Shown here: positions 46,672-60,430 of the stretch, one piece after another | Layout: each line of letters opens with the position of its first letter | Position numbering within the stretch: the stretch's first letter is position 1 | NCBI RefSeq assembly: GCF_030265065.1 | Contig: NC_080407.1 | Span: forward strand, 42,329,666-42,393,665 | Origin: Corythoichthys intestinalis | Taxonomy: Eukaryota > Chordata > Actinopteri > Syngnathiformes > Syngnathidae | Direction of reading: 5' to 3' | Length of the DNA stretch: 64,000 bases | The notes under the pieces: model-generated | Databases searched by the model: none | What the model saw: only the letters and a program-made list of their open reading frames with translations | Told to the model about the DNA's origin: nothing | Position numbers and translations under genes: made by a program

Positions 46672-47644
46672 ATTTGGCATGTGGCAAAATGAATTTTGCC
46701 ATGTGTCAAAATTTTTTGCCAAGTGGCATTTTTTTTTGCCATGTGGCGATTTTTTTTTTGCCATGTGGCAAACATTTCTTGCCATGTGGCTTTTTTTTTT
46801 TTGCCATGTGGCAAAAATTTTTTGCCATGTGCCAAAAATTTTTTTGCCATGTGGCATTTTTTTTGCCATGTGGCAAAATGGATTTTGCCATGTGGCATTT
46901 TTTTTTGCCATGTGGCAAACATTTTGCCATGTGGCAAACATTTTTTGCCATGTGGCATTTTTTTTTTTGCCATGTGGCAACATTTTTTTGCTATGTAGTA
47001 TTTTTTTTGTTGCCACGTGGCAAAATTTATTTTTTTTGCCATGTGGCAAAATGGATTTTGCCATGTGGCAAACATTTTTTGTCATGTGACATTTTTTTTT
47101 TGCCATGTGGCAACATTTTTTTGCCATGTAGCATTTTTTTGTTGCCATGTGGCAATTTTTTTTTGCCATGTAGCATTTTTTGTTTTTCATGTGGCAATTT
47201 TTTTTTTGCCATGTGGCATTTTTTTGCCATGTGGCATTTTTTTTGCCATGTGCCCAAAAATGTTTTGCCATGTGGCATTTTTCTTGCCTTGTGGCAAAAT
47301 GGATTTTGTCATGTGGCATTTTTTTTCGCCATGTGGCACTTTTTTGTGTTGGCAAAATGTATTTTGGTTTGTGGGGGGTATATGGCATTTTTTGGGGTAT
47401 ATGGCTGTTTTGCAGGCCTAACAAGTCTATGCCATTGACGGCTCTGCACGTCCAAATTTTACTTTCATTTTAAATGGCAGAAAAATGTGTTGCTGTGATT
47501 TTTGACACATGGCAAAAAAAAATTTTGCCACATGGCAAAAAAAATGCCACTTGGCAAAAATGTGCCACATGGCAAAATTTTTTTCCCATATGGCGAAAAA
47601 AAATTGCCACATGGCAAAAAAAAAAAACGCCACATGGCAAAAAC
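46672..47644. repeat. Array of TGCCATGTGGCA hairpin units, then an inverted block
   Basis: Roughly thirty or more copies of GCCATGTGGC, separated by runs of T or A (typical spacing 18-25 bp), fill 46672-47360. After a 140-bp spacer, 47505-47644 carries the complementary form GCCACATGGC separated by A runs. Each unit is a near-palindrome (TGCCA/TGGCA), and the two blocks are inverted to each other. AAAAGTGG-type sequence borders both outer sides. The long open frames here (CHVAFFFAMW-type) are by-products of the repeat and not genes. Confidence 0.9.
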
Positions 47645-47662
47645 CACTTTTTGTTTTGGGCC

Positions 47663-48826
47663 CTGCTGGGATAAAACGGTACTACGACAATAACGTGACG
47701 CTCATTATCTGCTGCTTAACTGCTAAAAATTGTAAATATACAAATACACAAGTATTACTAATTTAGTATTTTTGCCAACTGCAAAAATTGAACATTTTTA
47801 AGCTGTGTGTGAAATGTTTTGGAAACGTATGATAATAATGACAAGATACTAATACCTCACGCGGGTTGTTTCGTAAAACACCCAAACAATAACTGACATT
47901 TGGATGCTGAAGAATGGACCTTTTTGGTCATAAGCTGTAGTTTAGCTTCCTATCTTAAAGTTTTGACTATCGTTTTGATTTTCTTACCTCTGGTCATAAA
48001 ACAACACAAACGTAGAGTATCGGTACTAGCGCGCTAACCCTGAGCAGAAGCTATACGGCTCATTTGTATGCTTTTCAAGGGTTTAAAATGCTATTTTTGG
48101 AATATTTCAAGTCATAAAAATTCACATTCAGGGAGTCTTGACGAGTTGAACCAAAGATGGTCACAAATTATCTGAAAAGGTCACCAACTTGAGCCTTTTA
48201 TGCAAGTGCCATCCTGAAAAGTGTCCAGTGGCGTCCTACCACTACTTTCGAAGCTCAACCTGACCATTGTAAAGTTGAAGCAAGCCATTGCGTTGTCATG
48301 CACTTTAGTAGTCGGAGGCAATAATGTCGGAGAGTAGCATCACTTACCTTCAACTTGTCCTGAACTTGAATCCTGAAGAAACATCTTCCGATACATTGTA
48401 TGTTTTGGAAACGACGACTGTTTAGAAACATAAGTCTTTTGGGGACATTTAAGTATTTGTATAACTGTGTTGTCTGTCATTGACATGTTCTGTAATAGCC
48501 ACCAGCATCAATATGTTCAAGGCTCAATGCTGCTCAAGTCAAGTTAGTTTGATAGAGTTATGTATTTTTGATAGCCTAATGGACCTATATTTGGATAGTT
48601 CATGTTCAAATTTCCCTCTTGAAATAAAAGCAGTCTGATCCTTTTCGGTGTGCGGTGAAGTAAAATGTTTTGGGGTGGGAAATCGGCATCCAATCGTGTC
48701 TAATAGTTCTCCTGCTGTAAATGGAGTTGAGTTCATCCTGAAATGGGAGCGAATGTTCATTAGCATGTTCATGCTAGCTTCATTCTAGTTTTGTCAATAG
48801 AAAGTTGGGAAGGTTTTTACTATGTA
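47663..48826. other. hisat-like 3' flank, no gene seen
   Basis: Unique-looking AT-rich sequence with no supported coding region. It may be 3' UTR up to the AATAAA at 48623. Confidence 0.4.
48623..48628 (+). terminator. Candidate polyadenylation signal for the hisat-like gene
   Basis: AATAAA on the plus strand, 2.3 kb after the hisat-like stop. If used, the 3' UTR would contain the hairpin array. Nearer non-canonical signals cannot be excluded. Confidence 0.3.
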
Positions 48827-51354
<2,528 letters not shown>

Positions 51355-51779
51355 TATGCTAATGTTGAATGCATGTGTTAAATTAGGAAATTGAAATAGA
51401 AATTATTGATTGGAATTTGAAGCAGAAATTGAAATTTTTCATCAAAAATTCAAATGAAAAATCGAAATGAACAGCTATTCCCAAAGTTGACACTTAAGAA
51501 CTTTAGCCCTTTATATAGAACAAGTGACTGTTTTTGGTTCTAAAAACATTAGCAATTATTACGATTGTTTTTTCAAATTATTAATCATGATTGTATTTTT
51601 TTATAGTCATAAATAAGCCCAAATGGATTAGACGTCTCGCGCCGTCAACAAGCAGCCAGTGAGTGCCTCGCAAGGGTCGAAAAAAATAATTAGTGCGTGA
51701 AATTCGTGTGGTTCATATTTGGAATAGAAATTTGAAACTGAGAGTTGAAATCAAAGTAGAAAATCAAATTTGAAATTTC

Positions 51780-51890
51780 AATTGATATTCTGAATTCAAA
51801 CCTCCTGTGATTGGCTGGCAACCAATTCAGGGTTGGACACAATTTACTGCCCGTTGTTAGCTGAGACAACCTCACATGGCTTGCGGGGGT
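51780..51890. mobile_element. Non-LTR retrotransposon 3'-end scrap
   Basis: Contains GATTGGCTGGCAACCA and GCGGGGGTGCTGGAGCCTA, a phrase common at the 3' ends of fish LINEs. Too short to classify. Confidence 0.4.
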
Positions 51891-52115
51891 GCTGGAGCCT
51901 AAGCAGAAAACTCAACACTCCAATTTAAAGTTCAAATTCAAATTATTTCAAATTCACTCTGCCTGACTCAAAACAAGCAAGAAATGACACCCCCAGCTCA
52001 GATGTGATATTTTTCCTGACTGAAAGACGCCTTGGAGTTGCGCTCTGCTGCCTGGTTGCAGTTGCTCAATGCCCAAGGGAGATTGAATAAAGCAACATTA
52101 GAATGAACGGACAGA

Positions 52116-52121
52116 TTTATT
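52116..52121 (-). terminator. Polyadenylation signal of the 52-55 kb gene
   Basis: AATAAA on the minus strand, about 30 bp after the stop codon at 52150. This implies a very short 3' UTR. Confidence 0.6.
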
Positions 52122-52149
52122 GATAATGGGCTCTTCCACTTCTGACCTC

Positions 52150-55077
52150 TCAACTCATCTCTGCAGAAGGGAGTTCGTCCTGTTCAGTTCCTGCCGCGGA
52201 TTTGCTGCCCTTCTTCCAAATTCCGGAGACTCTCCTCAAGAGGGTCTTGATGGCCGGTTCTGTGGGTTTCTCATCTGAAGGCATTTCTTCAGAAACGGTT
52301 CTGGGAGTACAACAGCCCCCGTCCGAAAGACCCGGAAGAATCTTCCTGGTGCGGTTCATCCGCCACCTCTTCCACAGTGACTTCTTCTTGGCATCCAGTC
52401 CCTCTGGCGGGACCCCTTTAAGAACAGATTCTGTTAAGTGCTTCCTGCTTATTCCAGCTTCTAACAACTGATTGCTGGTCAGAGATGTGATGGATGGGCA
52501 GGTGCTTTCCTGCGAATCTCTCCGACACACCGAAGAAGAGTCCATTTCTAGCTTTGCGGTTTTGCCGGCGAGGTCGCTATCGAAGGATTCCGTGGAGCTC
52601 CTTTCAGGGACATAGATGCGAACCGCTTCGCAGAGGCCCTGTCGGAGTGAGGTTTCTAATTTCTTGGAAAACTCCACTCTGAAAATGTTCTCGAAAATAC
52701 TGTAGATGCTGTGCTCGGCTTTGTCGTCCTGCAACTGCAGCAGATTAATTTCACTGGCCTGCTCTTCGTCCGTCTCCACCGCTGTAGCAAATGATGGCAG
52801 GACACTAGAATTGCAGGACATGGCTGGAGTAAAAACGTCAGATTTGACTAGTTCAGGATCAGCCGATCTGGCGCTCCTGGACTCCACTGAAGCGGGGAAT
52901 GCGTGATCGCTGGATCTGGTCGTCCTAAACTCCACTGAAGCGGAGAAGGTGGAATTGCCAGCTCTGGAGGTCCTCAGCTCCACTGAAGCAGAGAAGGTGG
53001 GATCACCAGATCTGACACTTCTGGGCATCGCTGAAGCGGAGAAAGTGGCCTCGCCAGATCTGGCCGTCTTGGGCTCCATTGAAGCGGGGAAGGTGGGATC
53101 GCCAGATCTGGCCGTCCTGGGCTCCTCTGAAGCGCAGACAGTGGGATCGCAAGATCTGGCAGTCTTGGGCTCCGTGAGCGGAGCATTCATCCCAGAAGAT
53201 ACGGCCTCCATGAAGCAGAAGTCCTCTACCGCTACGTCATCCAAGACATCCAAAGCTTCCTCCTCTTTGCTGTCCTCGATGGCGCACCGATGAGCCTCTG
53301 AGGACCCATCGTCTAAGATGCCCGAAACGACCGAGATCGAGTCCATATCAGCAGTTGTGGTGGTTTCCTCTGTCTCATTTTCTTCACCTTCCTCCTTCTC
53401 CAACGCAGCCGCTTTTTTGTCCAAACGATGTCCTCGTTTTTCAGCTTTTTCGTCCTTTTTCCCTTTACCCCTCTTGCCTTTCTTCCTACCGGAGCGACGC
53501 TTCCACAGGGACGAAACTTTTTTGGCGATGCTTTTGCCAGCAATTTTTGTAACCTTTCCGGCACAGTCGATGCTATTGACTACTTGGCTGATGATAATTT
53601 TGGCTCTCTCAATCATGGGAGAAGACCTGGCAGGAGAAGGAACTGGGGAGACTTCATCCAACTTGTGCAAAAGTCTGGAAGTGGGCAAAGCCTCAATGCA
53701 GGTGTTAGCATTAGCATCAGTGGCCTCTTCTTCAGAGGACTCTCCACTCTTTTCATCCGTGCCGTCAGCAGTTGACTTTGGTTTCTTCAACGATGAACGC
53801 CGGGGTGTTAACTCCTTATACGATTCTACAAGCATCTCGTTGAAGTTTGTCTTCTCTAGCCTGGAGGTGGACCTGCCAGATGAACCTGCAGCTGATTCAG
53901 TCTCATACAAGCCCATTTTCTCCAGGACGGCGGAAGAACATCTGGAAGAGGTGGTCTCCCCGGTTTCCTCCAATATGGGGGAAAGCCTGGGTGTGGACTG
54001 CATGTCAAATTGCAAATTGCAGAGTTCCTCCATTAGGGCCTCGTTGAACATGGCCTGAGGAAGGCAGGAGTCGTCTTTCTTGCCACTCTTGATCTTGCCG
54101 GCTGGAGAAGAGGATGCTGACGAACTGTCGTCCGGGGCGTCCTCAGTTGCCGGAGAAAGTCTGGATTTGACATCATCGCTGGCAGTAAGCGGTCGGAGCT
54201 GATGCTCCTTAGTGGTCCTCGGTGAAACTTTAACTTCCTCATCCTGCGCCGACGCATCCGGCGTCTTGCTCTTTCGGTCTTCTCGATCAGTCCACGACAA
54301 CATTCTGGCTACACTTTTGCCAACTCTGGCAGCAGTGTCAATAGTGTCCACGACGGGTTGTATCACCTGGCTGATCATACTTATAGCCTTCCCAATGATG
54401 GGAGAAGTTATCGACGAGCTAGTGTCTTCTTCTTTGGGCGCTGGAGACTCGTCCACTAGGACTTCGTTTGGCTCTCTGGGGTTCTCCGCGGACGTGAGGC
54501 GCTCGGAAAAGAAATCGCTCAGGTACTGTTTGATCTTCTGCTGCGTGACCACGCCGTACGAGGACTCGTCGATGTATGCGTGCGTGGCGGAGCGCTCCTC
54601 CGCATCCCACAAGGCAATGAGCTGCCTCATCTTGGCGATGTCCGCAATGCTCTTCTCCACAATGCCCTTAATGATGCCGTTGATCTTCTCGTCCCGCTCT
54701 TTGGCCTTCAGGCTTTCTGTCCCATTCTAGCGGGAAAATAACATTCCTGAATAAATATCGCTACGGCGGCACGAGCATTTGCGCGTTACCTGCTCCACAT
54801 CGGAAAGGCTCAGATAGTCGCCGAACAAGCCGCGCTGAGCGAAGAAGTCCTTGAGGCATTTCTGAGTGTTGAGTAGGTCGATAATGCCGAACGGAGACGT
54901 GTGGATGGTCCCGTCGCATAATTGCTTCTTCTCGGCGACTTTTCTCAGATGAGATTTTTTGAAATTCGACGACATATTTGGAAAGCAAGTGCCGGGAGGC
55001 GTGTTGTCGTCAATTTCGGGCACAAAATTCATAAACCTTTTCTCTTGCCTCTTTGATCTGAGCTGCGTAAAGGACAT
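52150..55077 (-). CDS. Uncharacterised charged, Ser-rich protein with 18-aa tandem repeats
   Basis: Two coding exons on the minus strand: 55077-54790 and 54726-52150, joined in phase across a 63-bp intron, about 954 aa. I start at MSFTQLRSKRQEKR; the alternative is a splice acceptor at TTTACGCAG just before CTCAGA, with an earlier exon upstream. The N-terminal 150 residues look folded (GIIDLLNTQKCLKDFFAQRGLFGDYL as two runs; VEKSIADIAKMRQLIALWDA). A helical segment at about 202-240 (IGKAISMISQVIQPVVDTID, then VGKSVARMLS) recurs diverged at about 464-510 (AKIIISQVVNSI.., AGKSIAKKVSSLWKRR). A Lys/Arg-rich patch follows. Residues about 615-725 hold six or seven 18-aa repeats (ARSGDPTFSASVE-like). 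No signal peptide or membrane segment is seen. I do not recognise the family and assign no function. The long open frame and the conserved splice make it a real gene. Confidence 0.8.
52840..53170 (-). repeat. 54-bp tandem coding repeat
   Basis: Six to seven 54-bp units encode an 18-aa motif of the type PxTARSGDPTFxASVE. Units differ at several positions but keep Arg-Ser/Ala-Gly/Ser-Asp. Confidence 0.85.
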
Positions 55078-55616
55078 TAGAAGCGTGACATCGGCAGAGT
55101 TTGTCACAGAAGTGTGACATCGGGGCCTTTTGTCATCAGAGCGTGATGACTCGTTGCCTCATTTGGGGTGTTTGTTCAAGTGATAGCCCCTTTTCTAACA
55201 AGGAACTTCCCAGAAACAAAGTGTTGTTAGTACTACCAGCTTCATCTCAACCTCCTTCTACATTAGCAAAAGAACAAATACACACAAAACCAAAAATATT
55301 GTTTCGGAAAAAGCTTCTAGATGAGCATTTTATGTTCATGTTTGGAATATCATGACATGTTATCCATTGATAGCGCCATTCTTGCTACTTCCATGTTTTA
55401 GCTAGCAAAGAAACTTGTCTCTGAGAAGCTAATAGTGAGGTTTTAATGACATCCTATCATGTGGCTTTGAAAAACTAAACTCTGAGTGAGTTTGTCCTAA
55501 GACAGGAGACTCAATTTCTTAAAAAATAAAAATAAACAAACATGTAGAATTAAATTGAATTTATTATTCAACTTCTGATAACAATAACAAAACAAAATGT
55601 ATCGTTGTCAACACTG
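55078..55616. other. Upstream flank of the 52-55 kb gene
   Basis: Should hold its promoter or 5' exon. No TATA box, CpG cluster or other gene stands out. Confidence 0.35.
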
Positions 55617-56402
55617 CAGTGGGGCAAATAAGTATTTAGTCAACCACCAATTGTGCAAGTTCTCCTATTTGAAAAGATTAGAGGCCTGTAATTGTACGCA
55701 TGGGTAAACCTCAACCATGAGAGACAGAATGTGGAAACCCCCCCAGAAAATCACATGGTTTGATTTTTAAGGAATTTATTTCCAAATTAGAGTGGAAAAT
55801 AAGTATTTGGTCACCTGCAAACAAGCAAGATTTCTGGCTGTCAAAGAGGTCTAACTTCTTCTAACGAGGTCTAACGAGGCCCCACTCGTTACCTGTATTA
55901 ACGGCACCTGTTATAACTCATTATCGGTATAAAAGACACCTGTCCACAACCTCAGTCACACTCCAAACTCCACTATGGCCAAGACCAAAGAGCTGTCGAA
56001 GGACACCAGAGACAAAATAGTAGACCGGCAGCAGGCTGGGAAGACTGAATCTGCAATAGGTAAAATCCTTGGTGTAAAGAAATCAACTGTGGGAGCAATT
56101 ATTAGAAAATGGAAGACATACAAGACCACTGATAATCTCCCTCGATCTCGATTATCAAAATGATAATAAGAACTGTGAGCAAAAATCCCAGAACCACACG
56201 TGGGGACCTTGTGAATGACGTACAGAGAGCTGGGACCACAGTAACAAAGCCTACTATCAGTAACACAATGCGCCGCCAGGGACTCAAATCCTGCACTGCC
56301 AGACGTGTCCCCCTGCTGAAGCCAGTACACGTCCAGGCCCGTCTGCGGTTCGCTAGAGAGCATTTGGATGATCCAGAAGAGGACTGGGAGAATGTGTTAT
56401 GA

Positions 56403-56561
<159 letters not shown>

Positions 56562-56579
56562 TGACTGATCTGTGTAAAG

Positions 56580-56808
56580 CATGGGTGTCCAAACCTGTCC
56601 GCAAGGGCTGCTTTGGGTCTTGGTTTTTGTTCCTACCAATCGAGCACAGTTTAACCAATGAAGTTTGTGCTAAAACAAGCAGCACCTGACTGCAATCAAC
56701 TGATTACACTTGTGAGACACCAGACTGGTGAAAAAATGTCATCTTGTTTTGTAGGAATGAAATCCAGCACCCACTGCGGCCCAATGTGGAATAGTTCGGA
56801 CACCACTG
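56580..56808. mobile_element. hAT-like MITE, 229 bp
   Basis: Ends CATGGGTGTCCAAACC and TTCGGACACCACTG are flanked by the perfect 8-bp repeat GTGTAAAG (56572-56579 and 56809-56816). The uninterrupted sequence is seen in the sister Tc1 copies. Confidence 0.9.
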
Positions 56809-57065
56809 GTGTAAAGGAAAGAATCAATGAGGCCATGTATCGAGAGATTTTGAGTGAAAGTCTCCTTCCATCAGCGAGGGCATTGAAGATGAGACGTGGC
56901 TGGGTCTTTCAGCATGACAATGATCCCAAACACACAGCCTTGGCAACAAAGGAGTCGCTTCATAAGAAGCATTACAAGGTCCTGGAGTGACCAGTGGCCA
57001 GTCTCCAGATCTCAAACCCATAGAAAATCTCTGGAGGGAATTGGAAGTCCGTGTTGCCCAACGAC

Positions 57066-58236
57066 CAGTGTTGTCACAGATTACTTGAAAAAGTAATTTA
57101 ATTATCGATTACATATTACGACTCAAAAAAGTAATCTAGTTACTTTACTGATTACTTCATTATCAAAGTAACTAAGTTACTTTAAAAGTAATCTATCACT
57201 TTTTACCCATTTTTCTCCCTTTGCCGCCTCAACATAAGAATGACAACAGAAAAATATCATCACAAGTAATTGACTTTCCGATGATTGAATTTAAAGGGGA
57301 ATATCAGAATTTCGCGCGAGCTTAGCCACTCCGGAGCCCTGAAACTAACAAATATCTGACAAACTGCTTGGAATTTGTTGAAATCAACTCCACAGACCAA
57401 CTAAACTCCGCTAACTCTAAGATCAAGCCTCATGTCAAAACTTCTGAATTTCGGGTTATGGTTAACAGCATATCAATGCCAATGTAAAACAATGCATACT
57501 GACGGCACAATAATCAACAACACACAAGTGGATTGTAAAGTGCAATAAACACAAAGGTGGTGGCGGGCGCGGATGCGCTTGCAGCCGTGCACGTTAACAA
57601 CCTGGAAGTACTCCTCTCAACACTCACGCGGTCAATTTGGCCACAAAACGTGGCGGCAACTCAGCACTTTACACTCAATCGGACTTACAACACATCCCAC
57701 AGATGCTAAACGAACACATCACCTCACGGCATATATGTTGAACACGCATATGATGTAAACAAAGCTTGTCAATTTGGAGAAATGACTGCCCGTTGTTGCT
57801 ACGGCAAAGCTACGAAACGGCCACGCATGTAGGGGGTCCAACCTTTTGCTGATACTCTCCAGAATGAAGGAAAAATACTCACATTCATTCATGGATATCC
57901 ACAGATCAACATTCCCTCGCAACGTCTCAACACTCGGCGCAAATGTCCACCCGCCTCAGTCCCACAACACGTGACGCGAGACCAAAACAGGAAATAGCTA
58001 AGAGGTTGTCATGGAAACACGTACCGGGAACCTTTTATTTTAGCATTTTCTATTCAAAATGCTCTTCGTACATGTTTACAATATTCTTCATTCTACATAC
58101 GTTATGAGGCAATGAAAAAATAGTAACGCAGAGACACTAAGGAAACTAACTTTAATCAGATTACTGGTGTAGAAAAATGAACGCGTTAGATTACTCGTTA
58201 CTGAAAAAACTAATTAACGCGTTACTGACAACACTG
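57066..58236. mobile_element. hAT-like element (CAGTGTTGTCA ends), 1.17 kb
   Basis: Ends CAGTGTTGTCACAGATTACT and GTTACTGACAACACTG are flanked by CCAACGAC and CCAACAAC. The sister Tc1 copies show the empty site. It is noncoding, with short AGTTACTTTA-type repeats near the left end. Confidence 0.85.
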
Positions 58237-58639
58237 CCAACAACAGCCCCAAAACATCACTGCTCTAGGGGAGATCTGCATGGAGGAATGGGCCAAAATA
58301 CCAGTAACAGTGTGTGAAAAGCTTGTGAAGAGTTACAGAAAACGTTTGGCCTCAGTTATTGCCAACAAAGCGCACATAACAAAGTATTGAGATGAACTTT
58401 TGGTATTGACCAAATACTTATTTTCCACCATGATTTGCAAATATTTTTGAAAAAAAAATCAAACAATGTGATTTTCTGTTTTTTTTCCACATTCTGGCTC
58501 TCATGGTTGAAGTTTACCTATGTTGACAATTACAGGCCTGTCTAATATTTTCAAGTGGGAGAACTTGCTCAATTAGTGGTTGACTAAATACTTATTTGCC
58601 CCACTGTACTTCAAATCATCGCTTTCTTCAAGCGACAAC

Positions 58640-58776
58640 CAAGATGGCGGCGCGTTAAGAGTCACGTGGAACAGACCAGTCCCTCCAGAAGCCGGACAGT
58701 TCGGGCCAATCTGCTTAGGCCAGTGTCATCCTTGACCAGCTGGGGCGAGCACAAGGCATCCTGGGACAGGAAAAAA
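58640..58776 (+). other. Possible 5' exon of a plus-strand gene (YY1-type start)
   Basis: AAGATGGCGGC at 58641-58651 is the consensus YY1 site common just inside vertebrate transcription starts. It is followed by an E-box CACGTG and a good donor, AAAAAA|GTGAGT, at 58776. A 33-bp segment at 58972-59004 has a strong pyrimidine tract plus CCTAG acceptor and a CCG|GTATGT donor. The joined frame reads ..ASWDRKKIAQLSLVIISP but has no ATG; the only upstream ATG opens a 4-codon frame. The minus strand of the same stretch also looks like a terminal exon (58760-58662, acceptor CCTGTCCCAG, 32 codons then stop, LSRLARTVRLLEGLV). Only one reading can be right; I cannot decide. Confidence 0.3.
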
Positions 58777-58971
58777 GTGAGTCAGCTAACACCTCACCTC
58801 AAATTTGCACAACAAACGCTCCATTTTGATACTCACACGAGCCGGCGCAGGTCCCGTAAAAGTACGCGTAGCTCACATATTTTTAAAGCTCCAAAAAAGC
58901 AATACGCCGTCTGTTACGGCACACGGACAAATTTTTTTTCTTATTCATTTTCTCTCATTCTCTTCACCTAG

Positions 58972-59004
58972 ATCGCCCAGCTGAGCCTAGTCATTATCAG
59001 TCCG
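58972..59004 (+). other. 33-bp micro-exon candidate
   Basis: Bounded by TTCTCTTCACCTAG and GGTATGTAAG-type signals, in phase with the exon candidate ending at 58776. The support is splice signals only. Confidence 0.3.
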
Positions 59005-59032
59005 GTATGTAAGCCTTCCTGATGATGCTAGT

Positions 59033-60123
59033 CAGAGGTTGCGCTAGACTTTTTCGTTGTCTGTCATTTTGACTGACAGGGTCATAAAAATCCGGTCATA
59101 ATCTATTTTTACCCGTCACTTAAATTTTTAAAATGTTAATAATGACATATTCAATAGTATTTAGTTTTCATTCATCTTTAATTAATATTCTGTCCGAACA
59201 AGCTTAACAGAGAATCCACACCGCGCCATCACACATGGTCATTATTAGCGCCTAGCTTGCCTTGAACACGGCTTTTTAGGAAGGGTCGGACTTGACAAGT
59301 CATTAAAAAAAAAAAAAAGTCATTTAAAAAAAAAAAAAAAAAAAAAAGGGTTTGAGGATAAGCCTGAGAATGATCGGTTTTCTCTCTGCTCCATGTCAGC
59401 AATATTTCAACATTGCTAACATGGCCGAGAGTCGGGGCAAACTGCTCGTACGTGTGTGTGACATGCACGAACAGTGCGTGCATGCTATCGATCCATATAC
59501 TTTGAATATAAACCTGTACAGGGATTATTTTTGCCTGTTATTTGTGTCCTCGACTGTTGTCAAGTCCGACCCTTCCTAAAAAGCCGTGTTCAAGGCAAGC
59601 TAGGCGCTAATAACGCGCTGCTGCATCGCTACCGTAGCTACTGTACCGTCTCTCGCTTTTTGATGACATAATTGCCGCATTAAATCTGATTTGCGGGACT
59701 GGACAGTACAGACCGCCGCGACAGTCTGGGAAAATGTGGCCCAGATCGGATTTAGACCACATACGAAAGTGACCCAGATCGGATTTGAAATGGTCCCGTT
59801 CTATGCGACTTGTCACGTTCAGACCGTCAAGTTAATGCCTCACCCAAGTCGGAAAAACACGAAAAAATCGGATTCGTGCATTAAGACCTGTAGTATGATC
59901 GTAGCCTTAGTTCGGACGCTTAGTTAACTTGACATTTTTCCGAGTAAGGCCAATGACGTCATGCATCAAGAGAGACAATACCTAATCAGTATGCTCACTC
60001 GCCACCTTGTGGTCTGGGGTGTGAATTGCAACCTGTCAAAATGACGGATGGACTTCAGTTTTTTGCGTCACCGTTTTAAAAAAACGGTAAACGACGGAAA
60101 ATATTCGGTTAACGCAACCCCTG
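59033..60123. mobile_element. hAT-like element with perfect 8-bp target repeat
   Basis: Ends CAGAGGTTGCG and CGCAACCCCTG are flanked by ATGCTAGT on both sides (59025-59032 and 60124-60131). The interior has inverted arms (59238-59300 and 59556-59617, sharing GAACACGGCTTTTTAGGAAG) around A-rich runs. It is noncoding and probably sits in an intron. Confidence 0.85.
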
Positions 60124-60430
60124 ATGCTAGTCCTACCTGCTGACAGCTAATCACCTTAGAAGAGGCCACTTAAAATCTTGGGGTGGCCAAAACTAAAAGC
60201 CATAATTCCAGGTTTTCGTTATATTATTTTAGTAAAAAGGTCAGGGGAAAACTATCAGAAAGACTTAAGGACACGGCTACTGATATACTTTGGTGTATTG
60301 TGTAATATTTGATGTTACTAATGATTTAATGTGCATACTAGTCCATAACTATCCAGTCAACATTTTGAGTTCCACAACAATTCTGTTTTATTGTGTTATA
60401 TTTATATTAGGCATAAGGTGTACATTTAAC

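Noticed and set aside
46599-47438. Long open frames of 279 and 272 codons on both strands
   Set aside because: They are translations of the TGCCATGTGGCA array (repeating CHVAFFFAMW and CHMAKK phrases), with no conserved domain. Simple repeats without stops create such frames.
53318-54058. 246-codon plus-strand frame
   Set aside because: It is the antisense shadow of the long minus-strand exon of the unknown gene, which has splice and polyadenylation support.
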